A stretch of DNA of 64,000 bases from Ga0077523 sp038324085 (GTDB taxonomy: Bacteria; Pseudomonadota; Gammaproteobacteria; Burkholderiales; Ga0077523), in the NCBI GenBank assembly GCA_038324085.1, contig JBBQHP010000005.1:1-64000 (forward strand), written 5' to 3'. Made by a program: the position numbers and the translations under genes. How positions within the stretch are numbered: position 1 is the first letter of the stretch; each line of letters begins with the position of its first letter. This document shows positions 1-8,323 of this stretch, piece after piece. The notes below the pieces were generated by a model. That model saw only the letters and a program-made list of their open reading frames with translations, searched no databases and had not been told where the DNA came from.

Positions 1-134
1 GATCGAGCGGCTGTTCCGCAGGCTCAAGGGATTTCGGCGCATCTTCTCGCGATTCGAGAAACTCGACCTCATGTTCATTGGCTTCATCAACTTCGCGCTC
101 ATCGCCGATGGGCTGCGAGTAGTGTGAACAGGCC
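1..134 (+). mobile_element. IS5-type insertion sequence, right end only
   Basis: The element runs off the left edge of the window. Its right end overlaps the transposase stop codon. Read inward from position 134 on the minus strand it begins GGCCTGTTCACACT, which fits the CCTGTTC-type terminal repeats I know from IS5-family elements. The next bases, CTAG at 135-138, fit the YTAR/TA-type target preference of that family. The left repeat and the second target-site copy are outside the window, so the exact boundary (134 to 137) is inferred. Confidence 0.7.
2..127 (+). CDS. IS5-family transposase, C-terminal fragment (continues upstream of window)
   Basis: Only the last 41 codons are visible. 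The motif RRLKGFRRIFSRFEKLD followed by a short hydrophobic tail is the usual C-terminus of IS5-family (DDE, IS4/IS5 clan) transposases. The catalytic DDE residues lie upstream of the window, so completeness and activity cannot be judged. The stop at 125-127 sits inside the terminal repeat, as is common in compact IS5 elements. The insertion has removed the start of the downstream VOC gene. Confidence 0.75.
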   Translation: MERLFRRLKGFRRIFSRFEKLDLMFIGFINFALIADGLRVV

Positions 135-512
135 CTAGATCACACCATCGTCCCGTCGCCTGACCAGGTCGCCGCGGCGAAGCTGCTGGCGGAGCTCCTG
201 GGTGTCCCCTGGGCGGAAAGCGGGCTCGGGCCGTTCTCGCCGGTCTACGTGAACGCCGGCCTGACGCTCGATTTCATCGACACGAACGACCCGTTCCCCG
301 TTTATCACTTCTGTTTCCGCGTGAGCGAGACAGATTTCGACGCAATCCTCGGGCGCATCGAGGCCAAAGGCATCGCGTATCGAAGCAGCGTGCGCGGCCC
401 GATGGACCGCAGGATCAACACCGAATACGGCGGCAGGATGATCTACTGGAACGAACCGGACGGACACCAGTGGGAGATGCTCACTGTCAGTTACGCGCGT
501 CGATCGGCGTGA
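135..512 (+). pseudogene. VOC (glyoxalase/bleomycin-resistance fold) protein, 5'-truncated by the IS
   Basis: The frame is open directly from the IS border. It reads LDHTIVPSPDQVAAAKLLAE, the first beta strand and helix of the vicinal-oxygen-chelate fold, and later has VYHFCFRVSE and IYWNEPDGHQWEML, the usual metal-side strand and C-terminal strand. What is missing is the start codon and a few N-terminal residues, and an in-frame stop lies upstream at 120-122. A GTG at 249 could start a shorter product, but that would drop the first half of the fold. About 125 codons of an expected ~130 remain. Substrate unknown. Best read as a gene recently broken by IS insertion. Confidence 0.65.
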
Positions 513-875
513 CGGTCCCGCTGTCCCGGGCGATGATCGACCGCCCTGCCGAGCGGGATGGATCGGGATGGCATCCTCGACGCTCCGCCTCAGAAGGTGA
601 TCGCGGTAGGCAGCGCAGTTCGGTCTCCCCATATCAAAGTCAGAGCCGAGTACCTCCATGGACCACCTATTTGGCATCATCTCCAGGAAGATGCGTGCGC
701 TGCTCAAATACCCGGTTCGCTATCGGCCGCAATAGTTCGGCGTGCGACGCACGCCGGTGCCCGGTCAAGCACGGTGTTAAGGCGTCATACAGACACATTC
801 TTGCTTGATGGACTTTGCAAATCTCCCGCACACCGAACCTGCAACAAGGCATGATTGCCGTTATCGAAGGGAGTG
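513..875. other. Intergenic, no gene recognised
   Basis: Short open frames exist on both strands but none has a ribosome binding site, a recognisable fold or a sensible composition. A 25-codon frame at 658 (ATG) has nothing to support it. I see no tRNA-like structure and no terminator with a U-tract here. The last bases (868-874, AAGGGAG) are the Shine-Dalgarno sequence of the next gene. Confidence 0.5.
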
Positions 876-1256
876 ATGATGATCCGACACGTCGCCGGCA
901 TTCTTTTTGTTCTTCTCGCAGCTCCATGCGCGTACGCTCAGGATGCTGCTCAGACAGACCCCGACAAGTACACGGTCATTTTCGAGAATGAGTGTGTGCG
1001 CGTCTTGAACTACCGTGACTCCCCTGGCGACCGAACGCAGCAGCATCGACATCCGGCGTTTGTGCTCTATTCCCTGTCAGCATTCAGCCGGTCGATCACC
1101 CTGCCGGACGGAAGGGTTCTGCAGAGGCAGTTCAAGCCGGGAGACGTGATGTGGTCGGACGCGCAGACGCACATTGGCACCAATGTCGGAGACTCGCCAA
1201 CGCACGTCATTCTGGTTGAGATGAAGTCAGAGATTGGCGCTTGCGCCCGCAGGTAA
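876..1256 (+). CDS. Secreted cupin-like protein
   Basis: The mature part is a small single-domain beta-rich protein with a cupin-type metal site: QHRHP near the start of the barrel and GDVMWSDAQTHIG later, supplying His/Asp candidates. Such periplasmic cupins are often annotated as cytoplasmic-like 'cupin domain' proteins of unknown substrate. The N-terminus (MIRHVAGILFVLLAAPCAYAQ) is a clear Sec signal peptide with an Ala-X-Ala-like cleavage site. The Shine-Dalgarno AAGGGAG at 868-874 fits ATG 876 or, with better spacing, ATG 879; GTG 873 is less likely. It stands alone, with no operon partner. Function unknown. Confidence 0.7.
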   Translation: MMIRHVAGILFVLLAAPCAYAQDAAQTDPDKYTVIFENECVRVLNYRDSPGDRTQQHRHPAFVLYSLSAFSRSITLPDGRVLQRQFKPGDVMWSDAQTHIGTNVGDSPTHVILVEMKSEIGACARR

Positions 1257-1666
1257 TGCCCCTCGCAGATGGACTGCCCCCGATGTGGCAAGACGAAGTC
1301 GACGGACGGCGCGCCGACTTTGACCTGCTGCCCTTCTTGGTCCCAGTCGTAGCCTGAGGAAATGGCTCACGCGGCCGCCGGGACCATCCCGGTCGCTGCC
1401 CGCGGCGAGTGCCAACCTCCGCGGCGCGAGCGCTGTCGTGGCTGACGGTCTCGGCCGACGCCCAATCGCCCGACGATCTTTCAGAGTAACCTTCGGCGAC
1501 CGACTTTCTGCAGTCAGGTCGCGGTCGTGCGCACGACGCCCGCGAGCGCAGAGGCAGAGAGTGGAAATCAGGCAGCAGTGACAACCCGGACAGGCTCGAG
1601 CCTGATCGAGGCAGGGGCTTGCGGCCCTGATCGATCCGCGCGACGCTGTTGCACAAAGGAGCGTTC
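1257..1666. other. Intergenic, possible zinc-ribbon remnant
   Basis: No convincing gene. A 27-residue frame at 1269-1352 (ATG to TAG) starts MDCPRCGKTKS and has a second Cys pair 16 residues later, so it could be a remnant of a zinc-ribbon domain. It stops early and has no Shine-Dalgarno sequence. The rest carries no recognisable coding or structural element. AAAGGAG at 1655-1661 is the ribosome binding site of the following gene. Confidence 0.35.
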
Positions 1667-3340
1667 ATGGCATTCGACCTTCTGATCAAGAACGGCCTCG
1701 TGATCGACGGGACCGGCGCGGACGGGCGCCACGCCAACGTCGCGGTCACGGGCGGCAAGATCGTCGAGATTGGCAGCGTCGACGGCGCAGCACGGCAGAC
1801 GATCGACGCCTCGGATTGCATCGTTTCGCCGGGCTTCGTCGATCCGCACACGCACTACGACGCGCAGATCTGCTGGGATGGCGCGGTGACGCCGTCTTCG
1901 TGGCACGGAGTGACCAGCGTGGTGATGGGCAACTGCGGCGTGGGGATCGCGCCCTGCCGACCGGAATCGCGGGAAGTGGCGATGCGCGATCTCGTCAATG
2001 TCGAGGCCATTCCGTTCGACGTGCTCTCCGAGGGCATCACCTGGGACTGGGAGACCTTCCCCGAATACATGGATGCCGCCGCGCGGCGCAAGCCGTCGGT
2101 GAACCTCGGCTTCCTCGCCCCGCTGACGCCTCTGCGCCACTACGTGATGGGCGAAGCGTCGATGGAGCGGGCGGCCACGGTGGCGGAAACCTCGAAGATC
2201 CGCGCGCTGCTCGCGGAGGCGATGGACGCCGGCGCGTTCGGCTTTTCCAGCACGATCCTGAACCAGCATCTCGGTTTCGGCGGGCGACCGCTCGCGTGCC
2301 GCAATGCCAGTCGCGACGAGCTGAAAGCGTATGCCAACGTGCTCAAGGAGAAGAGCAAGGGGGCGATCGAAGTGGCGTTGACGCGGCAGATCGGGGTGCT
2401 CGACGAAGAGCAGTGCGAAACGCTCGATTTCCTGCTCGATGAGAGCGCCCGCCCGGTGACTTTCATCGCGCTGTTCGATCGCGACGACATTCCGGAGGCG
2501 GTGCGCGACACGTTGAAGCGCGCGGCGCCGATGATCGCCAAGGGTGCGCGGCCGCAGACCTCGCCGCTGCCGTTGACGCGCGAGATCGACATGCACAGCC
2601 CGTTCTCGTTCGCGGCATTCCCTTCGTGGAAGCGCGTGTTTGCGGACAAATCCAAGGAAGCGCAGAAAGCCGTGTATCGCGACCCCGTCTTCCGCAACCA
2701 GTTCCGCGAAGAGTTGAAGAATCCGATCGCATTCGGCAACTGGGAAAGAGTGACGCTGCACGAAGTACGCTCGCCGGATCTGAAGCGCTTCGAAGGCAAG
2801 ACCGTGGCGGAGATCGCGCGCGCGGAAGGCAAGGACGGCGTGGACGCTTTTCTCGACCTGACGCTGGCGGACGACCTGGCGCTCGAATTCACGATGCAGT
2901 CCTACAACACGAGAGTCGATCGCATGTCGGAACTGCTGAACAATCCGGCGGTCCTGATCGGCCTCGGTGACGGCGGTGCCCACGTGGACATGCTGTGCGA
3001 TTCCGGCTATCCCACCTATCTCCTCGGGACCTGGGTCCGCGAACGTGGCGTGCTCTCCATGCCCGAGGCCATTCGCCGGCTTACGTCGGATCCGGCCGAT
3101 CTGTTCGGTATCCGCGATCGCGGGCGGCTGCAGGCGGGTCTGGCGGCGGACATCGCGATCTTCGACCCGACGACCATCGGGTCCTCGAACAGAGGCGAGC
3201 GCCGGTACGATCTGCCAGGCGGCGGCAAGCGGATGGTCATGCCTTCGCGCGGGGTCCGATACACGATCGTGAACGGATCAACGATCTATGCCGACGGCGA
3301 GGTCGTGGCGGGAGGTGCGGGCCAGGTGCTGCGGTCCTGA
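1667..3340 (+). CDS. N-acyl-D-amino-acid deacylase-type amidohydrolase
   Basis: This 557-residue protein belongs to the amidohydrolase superfamily, D-aminoacylase/dihydroorotase-like branch, which hydrolyses N-acyl-D-amino acids or related amides with a metal centre. The metal-ligand motif DPHTHYDAQ (His61, His63) follows SPGFV, and GNCG (Cys90) is the conserved Cys of D-aminoacylases. A late GDGGAHVD supplies the catalytic Asp region, and the C-terminal beta sandwich includes the GLAADIAIFDP strand typical of the family. Start is ATG 1667 with AAAGGAG five bases upstream; an upstream TTG lacks such support. Length is normal or slightly long for the family. Many relatives are annotated only as amidohydrolases, so the true substrate is open. 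Confidence 0.85.
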   Translation: MAFDLLIKNGLVIDGTGADGRHANVAVTGGKIVEIGSVDGAARQTIDASDCIVSPGFVDPHTHYDAQICWDGAVTPSSWHGVTSVVMGNCGVGIAPCRPESREVAMRDLVNVEAIPFDVLSEGITWDWETFPEYMDAAARRKPSVNLGFLAPLTPLRHYVMGEASMERAATVAETSKIRALLAEAMDAGAFGFSSTILNQHLGFGGRPLACRNASRDELKAYANVLKEKSKGAIEVALTRQIGVLDEEQCETLDFLLDESARPVTFIALFDRDDIPEAVRDTLKRAAPMIAKGARPQTSPLPLTREIDMHSPFSFAAFPSWKRVFADKSKEAQKAVYRDPVFRNQFREELKNPIAFGNWERVTLHEVRSPDLKRFEGKTVAEIARAEGKDGVDAFLDLTLADDLALEFTMQSYNTRVDRMSELLNNPAVLIGLGDGGAHVDMLCDSGYPTYLLGTWVRERGVLSMPEAIRRLTSDPADLFGIRDRGRLQAGLAADIAIFDPTTIGSSNRGERRYDLPGGGKRMVMPSRGVRYTIVNGSTIYADGEVVAGGAGQVLRS

Positions 3341-3458
3341 TCGGGACATGGCAGGCCGTGCGCGAAGCGCTTTGCATGGTGTCGACGCCCGGCGGCTCCT
3401 TCGCGGGCCGTAGCGTGCAGAACGGGCTCGAGCAGCATCGACGAACGGAACGGGCGGG

Positions 3459-4211
3459 ATGCCAGACCTGACCCCGCCCATGGCCCCGCGCGGCGACGCC
3501 GAACTGCGCGAGGCCAATCGCCGGTTCTACGACCCGCTGTGGTCCGAAGCCCGACTGGTCGGGCCGGAACGCTTCAATACCTGGCCGTTGGTCACTTCGC
3601 TGCTCGCGCAAGCGCAACGCAGAATCGAGGTCGCGCCAGGGCTGCGGCCGCGTCTGCCGATCGTGGGAACGCATTTCGTCGACCTCAGCCTGCCCGCGGT
3701 GACACGGCTCCGCGCGCAAGGCGCCGAAGCCGTGCTCGGCGTCATATCCTCGCTGCCATTTTCCGACCGCAGCTTCGATCTGGTTTGCGCACTCGATATC
3801 GTCGAGCACGTCGATGACGACATGGGCGCCATGGCCGAGCTGTCACGCATCGCAGCGCCGGGCGCGGTGCTGCTCCTGTCGGTGCCCTTGCATCCGTCGC
3901 AATGGACGGCGTTCGATGATTTCGTCGGTCATCGCCGGCGCTACGAGCCCGAGCGATTGCTGGCAATGCTCGGCACTTTCGGATTCGTCATCGAACGCAG
4001 TGCGGTGTTCGGCATGCAGCCGAAATCATCGCGCCTGCTCGATGCCGGGATGTGGTTCCTGACCCACCGCAGGGAGCGCGCGATGTGGGTCTACAACCGC
4101 ATCTTCATGCCGCTGGGGCTGCGCTTCCAGAAAGCGCTCGAACTCGTTCCCGGCATGGTCGCCACCGCCGGGGTCGATGAAGTTTTCCTCGTCTGCCGGA
4201 AGACGGCTTGA
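3459..4211 (+). CDS. SAM-dependent methyltransferase (type 11-like), glycine-poor motif I
   Basis: A 250-residue class I methyltransferase-like protein. The second half of the Rossmann core is clear: LPFSDRSFDLVCALDIVEHVDDD (post-I/II region, with the LDIVEH motif of type 11 methyltransferases), then a hydrophobic strand VLLLSVPLHPSQWT and the FVGHRRRYEPE segment seen in many sugar or lipid methyltransferases. The usual glycine-rich SAM-binding motif I (D/E-x-G-x-G) is not evident in the expected place, around residues 65-75 (IVGTHFVDLS). Either it is very divergent or the enzyme is altered. No cofactor-independent clue to the substrate. Start ATG 3459; the next gene is convergent. Confidence 0.7.
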   Translation: MPDLTPPMAPRGDAELREANRRFYDPLWSEARLVGPERFNTWPLVTSLLAQAQRRIEVAPGLRPRLPIVGTHFVDLSLPAVTRLRAQGAEAVLGVISSLPFSDRSFDLVCALDIVEHVDDDMGAMAELSRIAAPGAVLLLSVPLHPSQWTAFDDFVGHRRRYEPERLLAMLGTFGFVIERSAVFGMQPKSSRLLDAGMWFLTHRRERAMWVYNRIFMPLGLRFQKALELVPGMVATAGVDEVFLVCRKTA

Positions 4212-4293
4212 TCCGGTCGGAACGAGGACGGCGGGGCAGTGCGGACGGCGCTGCGAGTCTGGCCGGATGCGCGACCAGGCGGCGAGCCGCCGG

Positions 4294-5589
4294 CTAGAGC
4301 TGGGAGCCGAACAGTGAAGCCAGGTGCTCCCCGAGCTTCTCCTGCCAGGGTCGTGCGCGCCATTCGGCGTAGGTGATCGGGCGGGACAGCTTCAGGTCGG
4401 CCTCGAAGATCGCTGACTGCTCTGCCGCGAAGTCCGCGTCGATCACATTGAGCGTCGCTTCGTCGTTGAGCCGGAATGACCGGTTGTCGAAGTTGGTCGA
4501 ACCGACCGACACCAGCAGTGCGTCCACGATCATGACCTTGCAGTGGTACATCGTCGGCTCGTATTCGGCGATGACCGCGCCCGCGGCAAGCAATGGCCCC
4601 CAGCGTGCCCGCGACGCGCCCCGCACCGCGTCGCTGTCGATGTGCTCGCCCGGGACGACTATGCGCAGCTTCACGCCACGCTTCATGGCCTCGATCAAGG
4701 CCGCGGTGGTCAGATCGTCGGGTACGAAATACGCCGCCGACAGGTCGATCGAGCGCGAGGCGCTCGTGATCGCAAGCAGATACATCAACTGCATGCTGTC
4801 GCTGCCTCCGTTCGGCGAACTGCTGAACATCTGCGCGAGAGTGGTGCCCGACGGTTCCAATACCGGGAAATAGTCGGGGCCGTGCAGCATGGCGCCGGTC
4901 ACCTTGATCCAGTTTTCGAGAAACACGGACTGCATCTGGGCCACGACCGGCCCTTCGACCCGGAAATGCGTGTCGCGCCAATGGTCCGGGTCCTGGGCAT
5001 GCCCGGTCCACGCCGGGGCGATGCCGACGCCACCGGTGAATGCGATCCTGCCGTCCACGATCAGGAGCTTCCGGTGCGTGCGATTGTTGAGGTGCCCGAG
5101 ATGCGACCAGTGGGGCGGGTGAAACCTGCGCACCTGCACGCCGGCCGCCGTCATCTCGTCGATGAGTCGGTCGTCGATCTTCGCGCTGCCCACCCAGTCG
5201 AGCAGCACGTGGGTCTGGACGCCGTGCCTGGCGCGCTCCGACAGCGCATCCGCAAAGGTGCGGCCGATGTCGCCCGCCCAGTAGATGTAGGTTTCGAAGT
5301 TGATGGATTGCCGGGCGCCGTGGATCGCCTCGAGCATCGGCGGAAAGATCTCGTCGCCGTTGCGCAGGACCGTGGGGCGATTGCCGGCGACGAAGGGTGG
5401 CCCCAGCAGCACGCCCAACTCATGAACGAAGCGGGGGTCGTCGAGGGTATAGAGGCGCTCGATGCGCCGCTGGATCTTCTTTTCGCCGCCCATGAGGTTG
5501 AGGGCGACGATGACGGCGGCGCCCACGAGGACCGCGCCTGCAGCCATCAGGAACACGGTGCGATACGTCAGGCTGAAGCGGCGCGTCAC
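4294..5589 (-). CDS. Phospholipase D / cardiolipin synthase-like protein
   Basis: Two HKD signatures are present: HRKLLIVDGRIAFTGG and, near the C-terminus, HCKVMIVDALLVSVGSTN, so the protein belongs to the PLD superfamily and most resembles bacterial cardiolipin synthases (phosphatidyl transfer between two phosphatidylglycerols). One N-terminal membrane segment (about residues 8-28, hydrophobic VFLMAAGAVLVGAAVIVAL) anchors it in the inner membrane. The frame is open far upstream inside the alcohol dehydrogenase gene, so the start is uncertain; I chose GTG 5589, the first start codon after the upstream stop at 5637. There is no clear Shine-Dalgarno sequence. Same strand and 47 bp from the dehydrogenase, so probably cotranscribed. 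Confidence 0.8.
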   Translation of the reverse strand: MTRRFSLTYRTVFLMAAGAVLVGAAVIVALNLMGGEKKIQRRIERLYTLDDPRFVHELGVLLGPPFVAGNRPTVLRNGDEIFPPMLEAIHGARQSINFETYIYWAGDIGRTFADALSERARHGVQTHVLLDWVGSAKIDDRLIDEMTAAGVQVRRFHPPHWSHLGHLNNRTHRKLLIVDGRIAFTGGVGIAPAWTGHAQDPDHWRDTHFRVEGPVVAQMQSVFLENWIKVTGAMLHGPDYFPVLEPSGTTLAQMFSSSPNGGSDSMQLMYLLAITSASRSIDLSAAYFVPDDLTTAALIEAMKRGVKLRIVVPGEHIDSDAVRGASRARWGPLLAAGAVIAEYEPTMYHCKVMIVDALLVSVGSTNFDNRSFRLNDEATLNVIDADFAAEQSAIFEADLKLSRPITYAEWRARPWQEKLGEHLASLFGSQL

Positions 5590-5636
5590 GATGGCATGGG
5601 CGGTATCGGGAGCAATGCGTTCGCCGACCGTGTCCG

Positions 5637-6770
5637 CTACAGGTAGGCCGCCTCGAGCAATTCCCGATATTCCGGCACCGTCGGCTTGCGCGGATTGGTG
5701 CCGTGGCAGTGATCCTTCGGTGCGGCCTCGGCGATACCCTGCAGCGCATCGGCGGGCAGACCCATCGCTTTCAATCCCGCCGGCAGCCCGAGCTTCTCGT
5801 TCAATTCCGTGATTGCCCGGGCCACGTCGGCGCCAGGCGGCAGACCCATTGCTGCGGCCAGACGCGCCAGCTTGTCGCCCACGGCGGGCGCATTGAACCG
5901 GATCACCGCCGGCAGCAGCACTGCGTTGAGCGTGCCGTGATGGAGCTTCAGGTCGTGCAGGGCGCCGAGCGGGTGCGACAACGCATGCACCGCCCCGAGG
6001 CCCTTCTGGAAGGCGAGCGCGCCTTCCATCGCGGCCATCATCATGTTCCAGCGCGCGTCGCGGTCCCCGCCGTCGCGCGTCGCATTCACGATGTGCGCCG
6101 AGGCTCGCGTCAAGCCGTCGATGGCGATCGCTTCGGCCGGGGGATTCACCAGCGGCGACAGGAAGGTCTCGATGCAGTGTGCGATGGCATCCATCCCCGT
6201 GGCCGCCGTGAGCATCGGGGGCAACCCGATCGTGAGTTCGGGATCGCAGATGGCAACCTTCGGCAGCAGGTGGGGCGACAGGAAGCCCAGCTTGCGCCCG
6301 TCGTCCAGCACCATCACCGAACCGCGTCCCACTTCGCTGCCCGTGCCGGCCGTCGTCGGGATCGCGATCAGCGGTGCCACCGCCGCGGTGATCTTCGGCG
6401 CACCGCCTTCGACCGCAGCGTACTGCACGAACGGGCCGGGGTGTGTCGCGAGCAACGCCACCGCCTTGCCCAGATCGAGCGAAGAGCCGCCACCCATGGC
6501 GACGATTCCATCGGCGCCGACGCTGCGATACCGCGCCACGGCCTGCAAGGCCGCGGCCTCGGTCGGGTTGGCGGGGGTGTCGTCGAAGATCTCGAAGCCG
6601 AGCGCCGGCTCGAGATTCTCGCGCAGTCGATCGAGCAGGCCCGAAGCGCGGATGCCCTTGTCGGTGACGATGAGCGGGCGCTCGATGCCGAGACGGGTGC
6701 ACTCGGCGCTGACGAGCTTGATCGCGCCGAAGTCGAACTGTACGGTGGTGAGATAGTTGATCGTGGCCAC
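5637..6770 (-). CDS. Iron-containing (group III) alcohol dehydrogenase
   Basis: A 377-residue member of the Fe-ADH family, which oxidises alcohols or reduces aldehydes with NAD(P). The nucleotide site is GGGSSLDLGKA near residue 93. Metal ligands are recognisable in GMDAIAHCIE (Asp and His), HALSHPLGA and LHHGTLNA, the usual D-x3-H...H...H pattern. Length is typical. Translation starts at GTG 6770. The upstream region is shared with the divergent antiporter gene (about 107 bp). The physiological substrate cannot be told from sequence; related proteins act on short-chain alcohols, lactaldehyde or maleylacetate-like compounds. Confidence 0.88.
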   Translation of the reverse strand: MATINYLTTVQFDFGAIKLVSAECTRLGIERPLIVTDKGIRASGLLDRLRENLEPALGFEIFDDTPANPTEAAALQAVARYRSVGADGIVAMGGGSSLDLGKAVALLATHPGPFVQYAAVEGGAPKITAAVAPLIAIPTTAGTGSEVGRGSVMVLDDGRKLGFLSPHLLPKVAICDPELTIGLPPMLTAATGMDAIAHCIETFLSPLVNPPAEAIAIDGLTRASAHIVNATRDGGDRDARWNMMMAAMEGALAFQKGLGAVHALSHPLGALHDLKLHHGTLNAVLLPAVIRFNAPAVGDKLARLAAAMGLPPGADVARAITELNEKLGLPAGLKAMGLPADALQGIAEAAPKDHCHGTNPRKPTVPEYRELLEAAYL

Positions 6771-6877
6771 TGGGCTTTTTTCTTCACGGGTGGATGGCAG
6801 CGCGGATTATCGTACCACCACTGCAGCGGGCGCATCGACGGGTGGCGCCGGGCCGCGAGTGCCGATACCCTTGGGTC

Positions 6878-8251
6878 ATGAACCTCGCCATCGTCCTGCT
6901 CCTGTCTCTCGCTCCGGGCCTCGCCTGCGCCGCTGCCGGCGCGGAAGCCGCCCACGATGCCACGCTGTTTCTGTGGATCGCCGTGATCCTCATCTGCGCC
7001 AAGCTCGGCTGCCTGGTGGAGCGGCTGGGCCAGCCCGCCGTGCTCGGCGAATTGCTGGTCGGCATCATCCTGGGCAACCTCGGCCTCGTCGGCATCGATT
7101 TCGTCGCGGGCCTGCCGAGCGAGCCGATCATCGCGTTCCTGGCCGAACTGGGCGTGGTCGTGCTGCTGTTCCAGATCGGCCTCGAATCGAACGTCCACCA
7201 GATGCTGGCCGTGGGCGCGCGCGCCACCGCGGTCGCCGTGGTCGGGGTTGCAGTTCCGTTTGCCCTCGGCACCTTTGTCGTCGGGCCGTGGCTGCTGCCC
7301 GGCCTCGACGCCAACGCGTACCTGTTCCTCGGCGCCACGCTCACCGCCACTTCGGTCGGGATCACGGGCCGCGTGTTCCGGGACATGGGCCGCCTGCAGA
7401 CACCGGAAGCGCGCATCGTGCTCGGTGCCGCGGTGATCGACGACGTCCTCGGGCTCGTGATCCTCGCGGTCGTGTCCGCCATCGTCACCACGGGATCGCT
7501 CGATGCGAAGGGCCTCGCGTGGATCGTCGCCAAGGCGGTCATCTTCCTCACGGGCGCGATCCTCATCGGCCAGTTGGCCGCGCCCCGGCTTTCGCGGGCG
7601 TTCGCGACCATCGACACCGGAGTCGGGATGAAGCTCACGGTCGCGCTGGCCATGGGGCTCGTATTCGCGTGGCTCGCGAGCCTGATGGATCTCGCGCCCA
7701 TCGTCGGGGCCTTCGCCGCGGGGCTCGTGCTGGACGACGTGATGTTCCACGACTTCGATCGGCCGCAGCTCGAAGGCGAGGTGGAGCAGGCGCTGGATCC
7801 GGCGGATGTGGCCACGCGGGCCCGCGTGCGCGCCGTGATCGAAGCCCACCGCCACCGTCATCTCGACGATCTGATCGCGCCCATCGGCCACTTCCTGGTG
7901 CCGTTCTTTTTCGTCGTCACCGGCATGCACGTCAAGCTCGACCTGCTGGCCGATCCGAAGGCGCTGATGATCGCGCTCGGACTCACGGTCGCGGCGGTGG
8001 TCGGCAAGATCGTGTCCGGCCTCGCGGCCGGGTCCGCGGACAAATGGCTGGTGGGCTGGGGCATGGTGCCGCGGGGCGAGGTCGGTCTCATCTTCGCCGC
8101 GACCGGCATGGCGCTGGGCGTCGTCACGCCGGCGGTGTTCTCGGTCATCGTGATCGTGGTGCTGCTCACCACGCTGATCACGCCGCCGGTGCTCGCCTGG
8201 TTGATCCGGCGCGACGCCGGCGGCAACGACCGGCCAGCGCCGAACCAGTAG
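6878..8251 (+). CDS. Cation:proton antiporter (CPA2 / KefB-like membrane domain)
   Basis: A 457-residue inner-membrane protein with about 12 hydrophobic segments. Family marks include KLGCLVERLGQPAVLGELL, GIILGNLGLVGIDF, and VLGAAVIDDVLGLVILAVV, the acidic 'DD' motif thought to carry cation and proton. The cytoplasmic TrkA-N/RCK regulatory domain of KefB/KefC is absent, so it is a transport domain only. A signal-like first segment precedes the core. Start is ATG 6878; an in-frame ATG 84 bases upstream would put an Arg-rich tail in front of the membrane domain and is less likely. Likely Na+/H+ or K+/H+ exchange; specificity unknown. Confidence 0.85.
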   Translation: MNLAIVLLLSLAPGLACAAAGAEAAHDATLFLWIAVILICAKLGCLVERLGQPAVLGELLVGIILGNLGLVGIDFVAGLPSEPIIAFLAELGVVVLLFQIGLESNVHQMLAVGARATAVAVVGVAVPFALGTFVVGPWLLPGLDANAYLFLGATLTATSVGITGRVFRDMGRLQTPEARIVLGAAVIDDVLGLVILAVVSAIVTTGSLDAKGLAWIVAKAVIFLTGAILIGQLAAPRLSRAFATIDTGVGMKLTVALAMGLVFAWLASLMDLAPIVGAFAAGLVLDDVMFHDFDRPQLEGEVEQALDPADVATRARVRAVIEAHRHRHLDDLIAPIGHFLVPFFFVVTGMHVKLDLLADPKALMIALGLTVAAVVGKIVSGLAAGSADKWLVGWGMVPRGEVGLIFAATGMALGVVTPAVFSVIVIVVLLTTLITPPVLAWLIRRDAGGNDRPAPNQ

Positions 8252-8323
8252 AATCGGCGGTTCGCAACTGCGGGCCGGTGCCTCGGCCGCGACCCGCCAC
8301 AAGACACGCACAGCAGGGGACCC

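Noticed and set aside
1269..1352. Short ORF with CPRCG as a gene
   Set aside because: Only 27 residues, no ribosome binding site, premature end. Noted as a possible remnant.
4279..4292. GGCGGCGAGCCGCC hairpin between the methyltransferase and PLD genes as a terminator
   Set aside because: Two-base loop and no T-run on either strand. GC-rich palindromes of this size are common by chance here.
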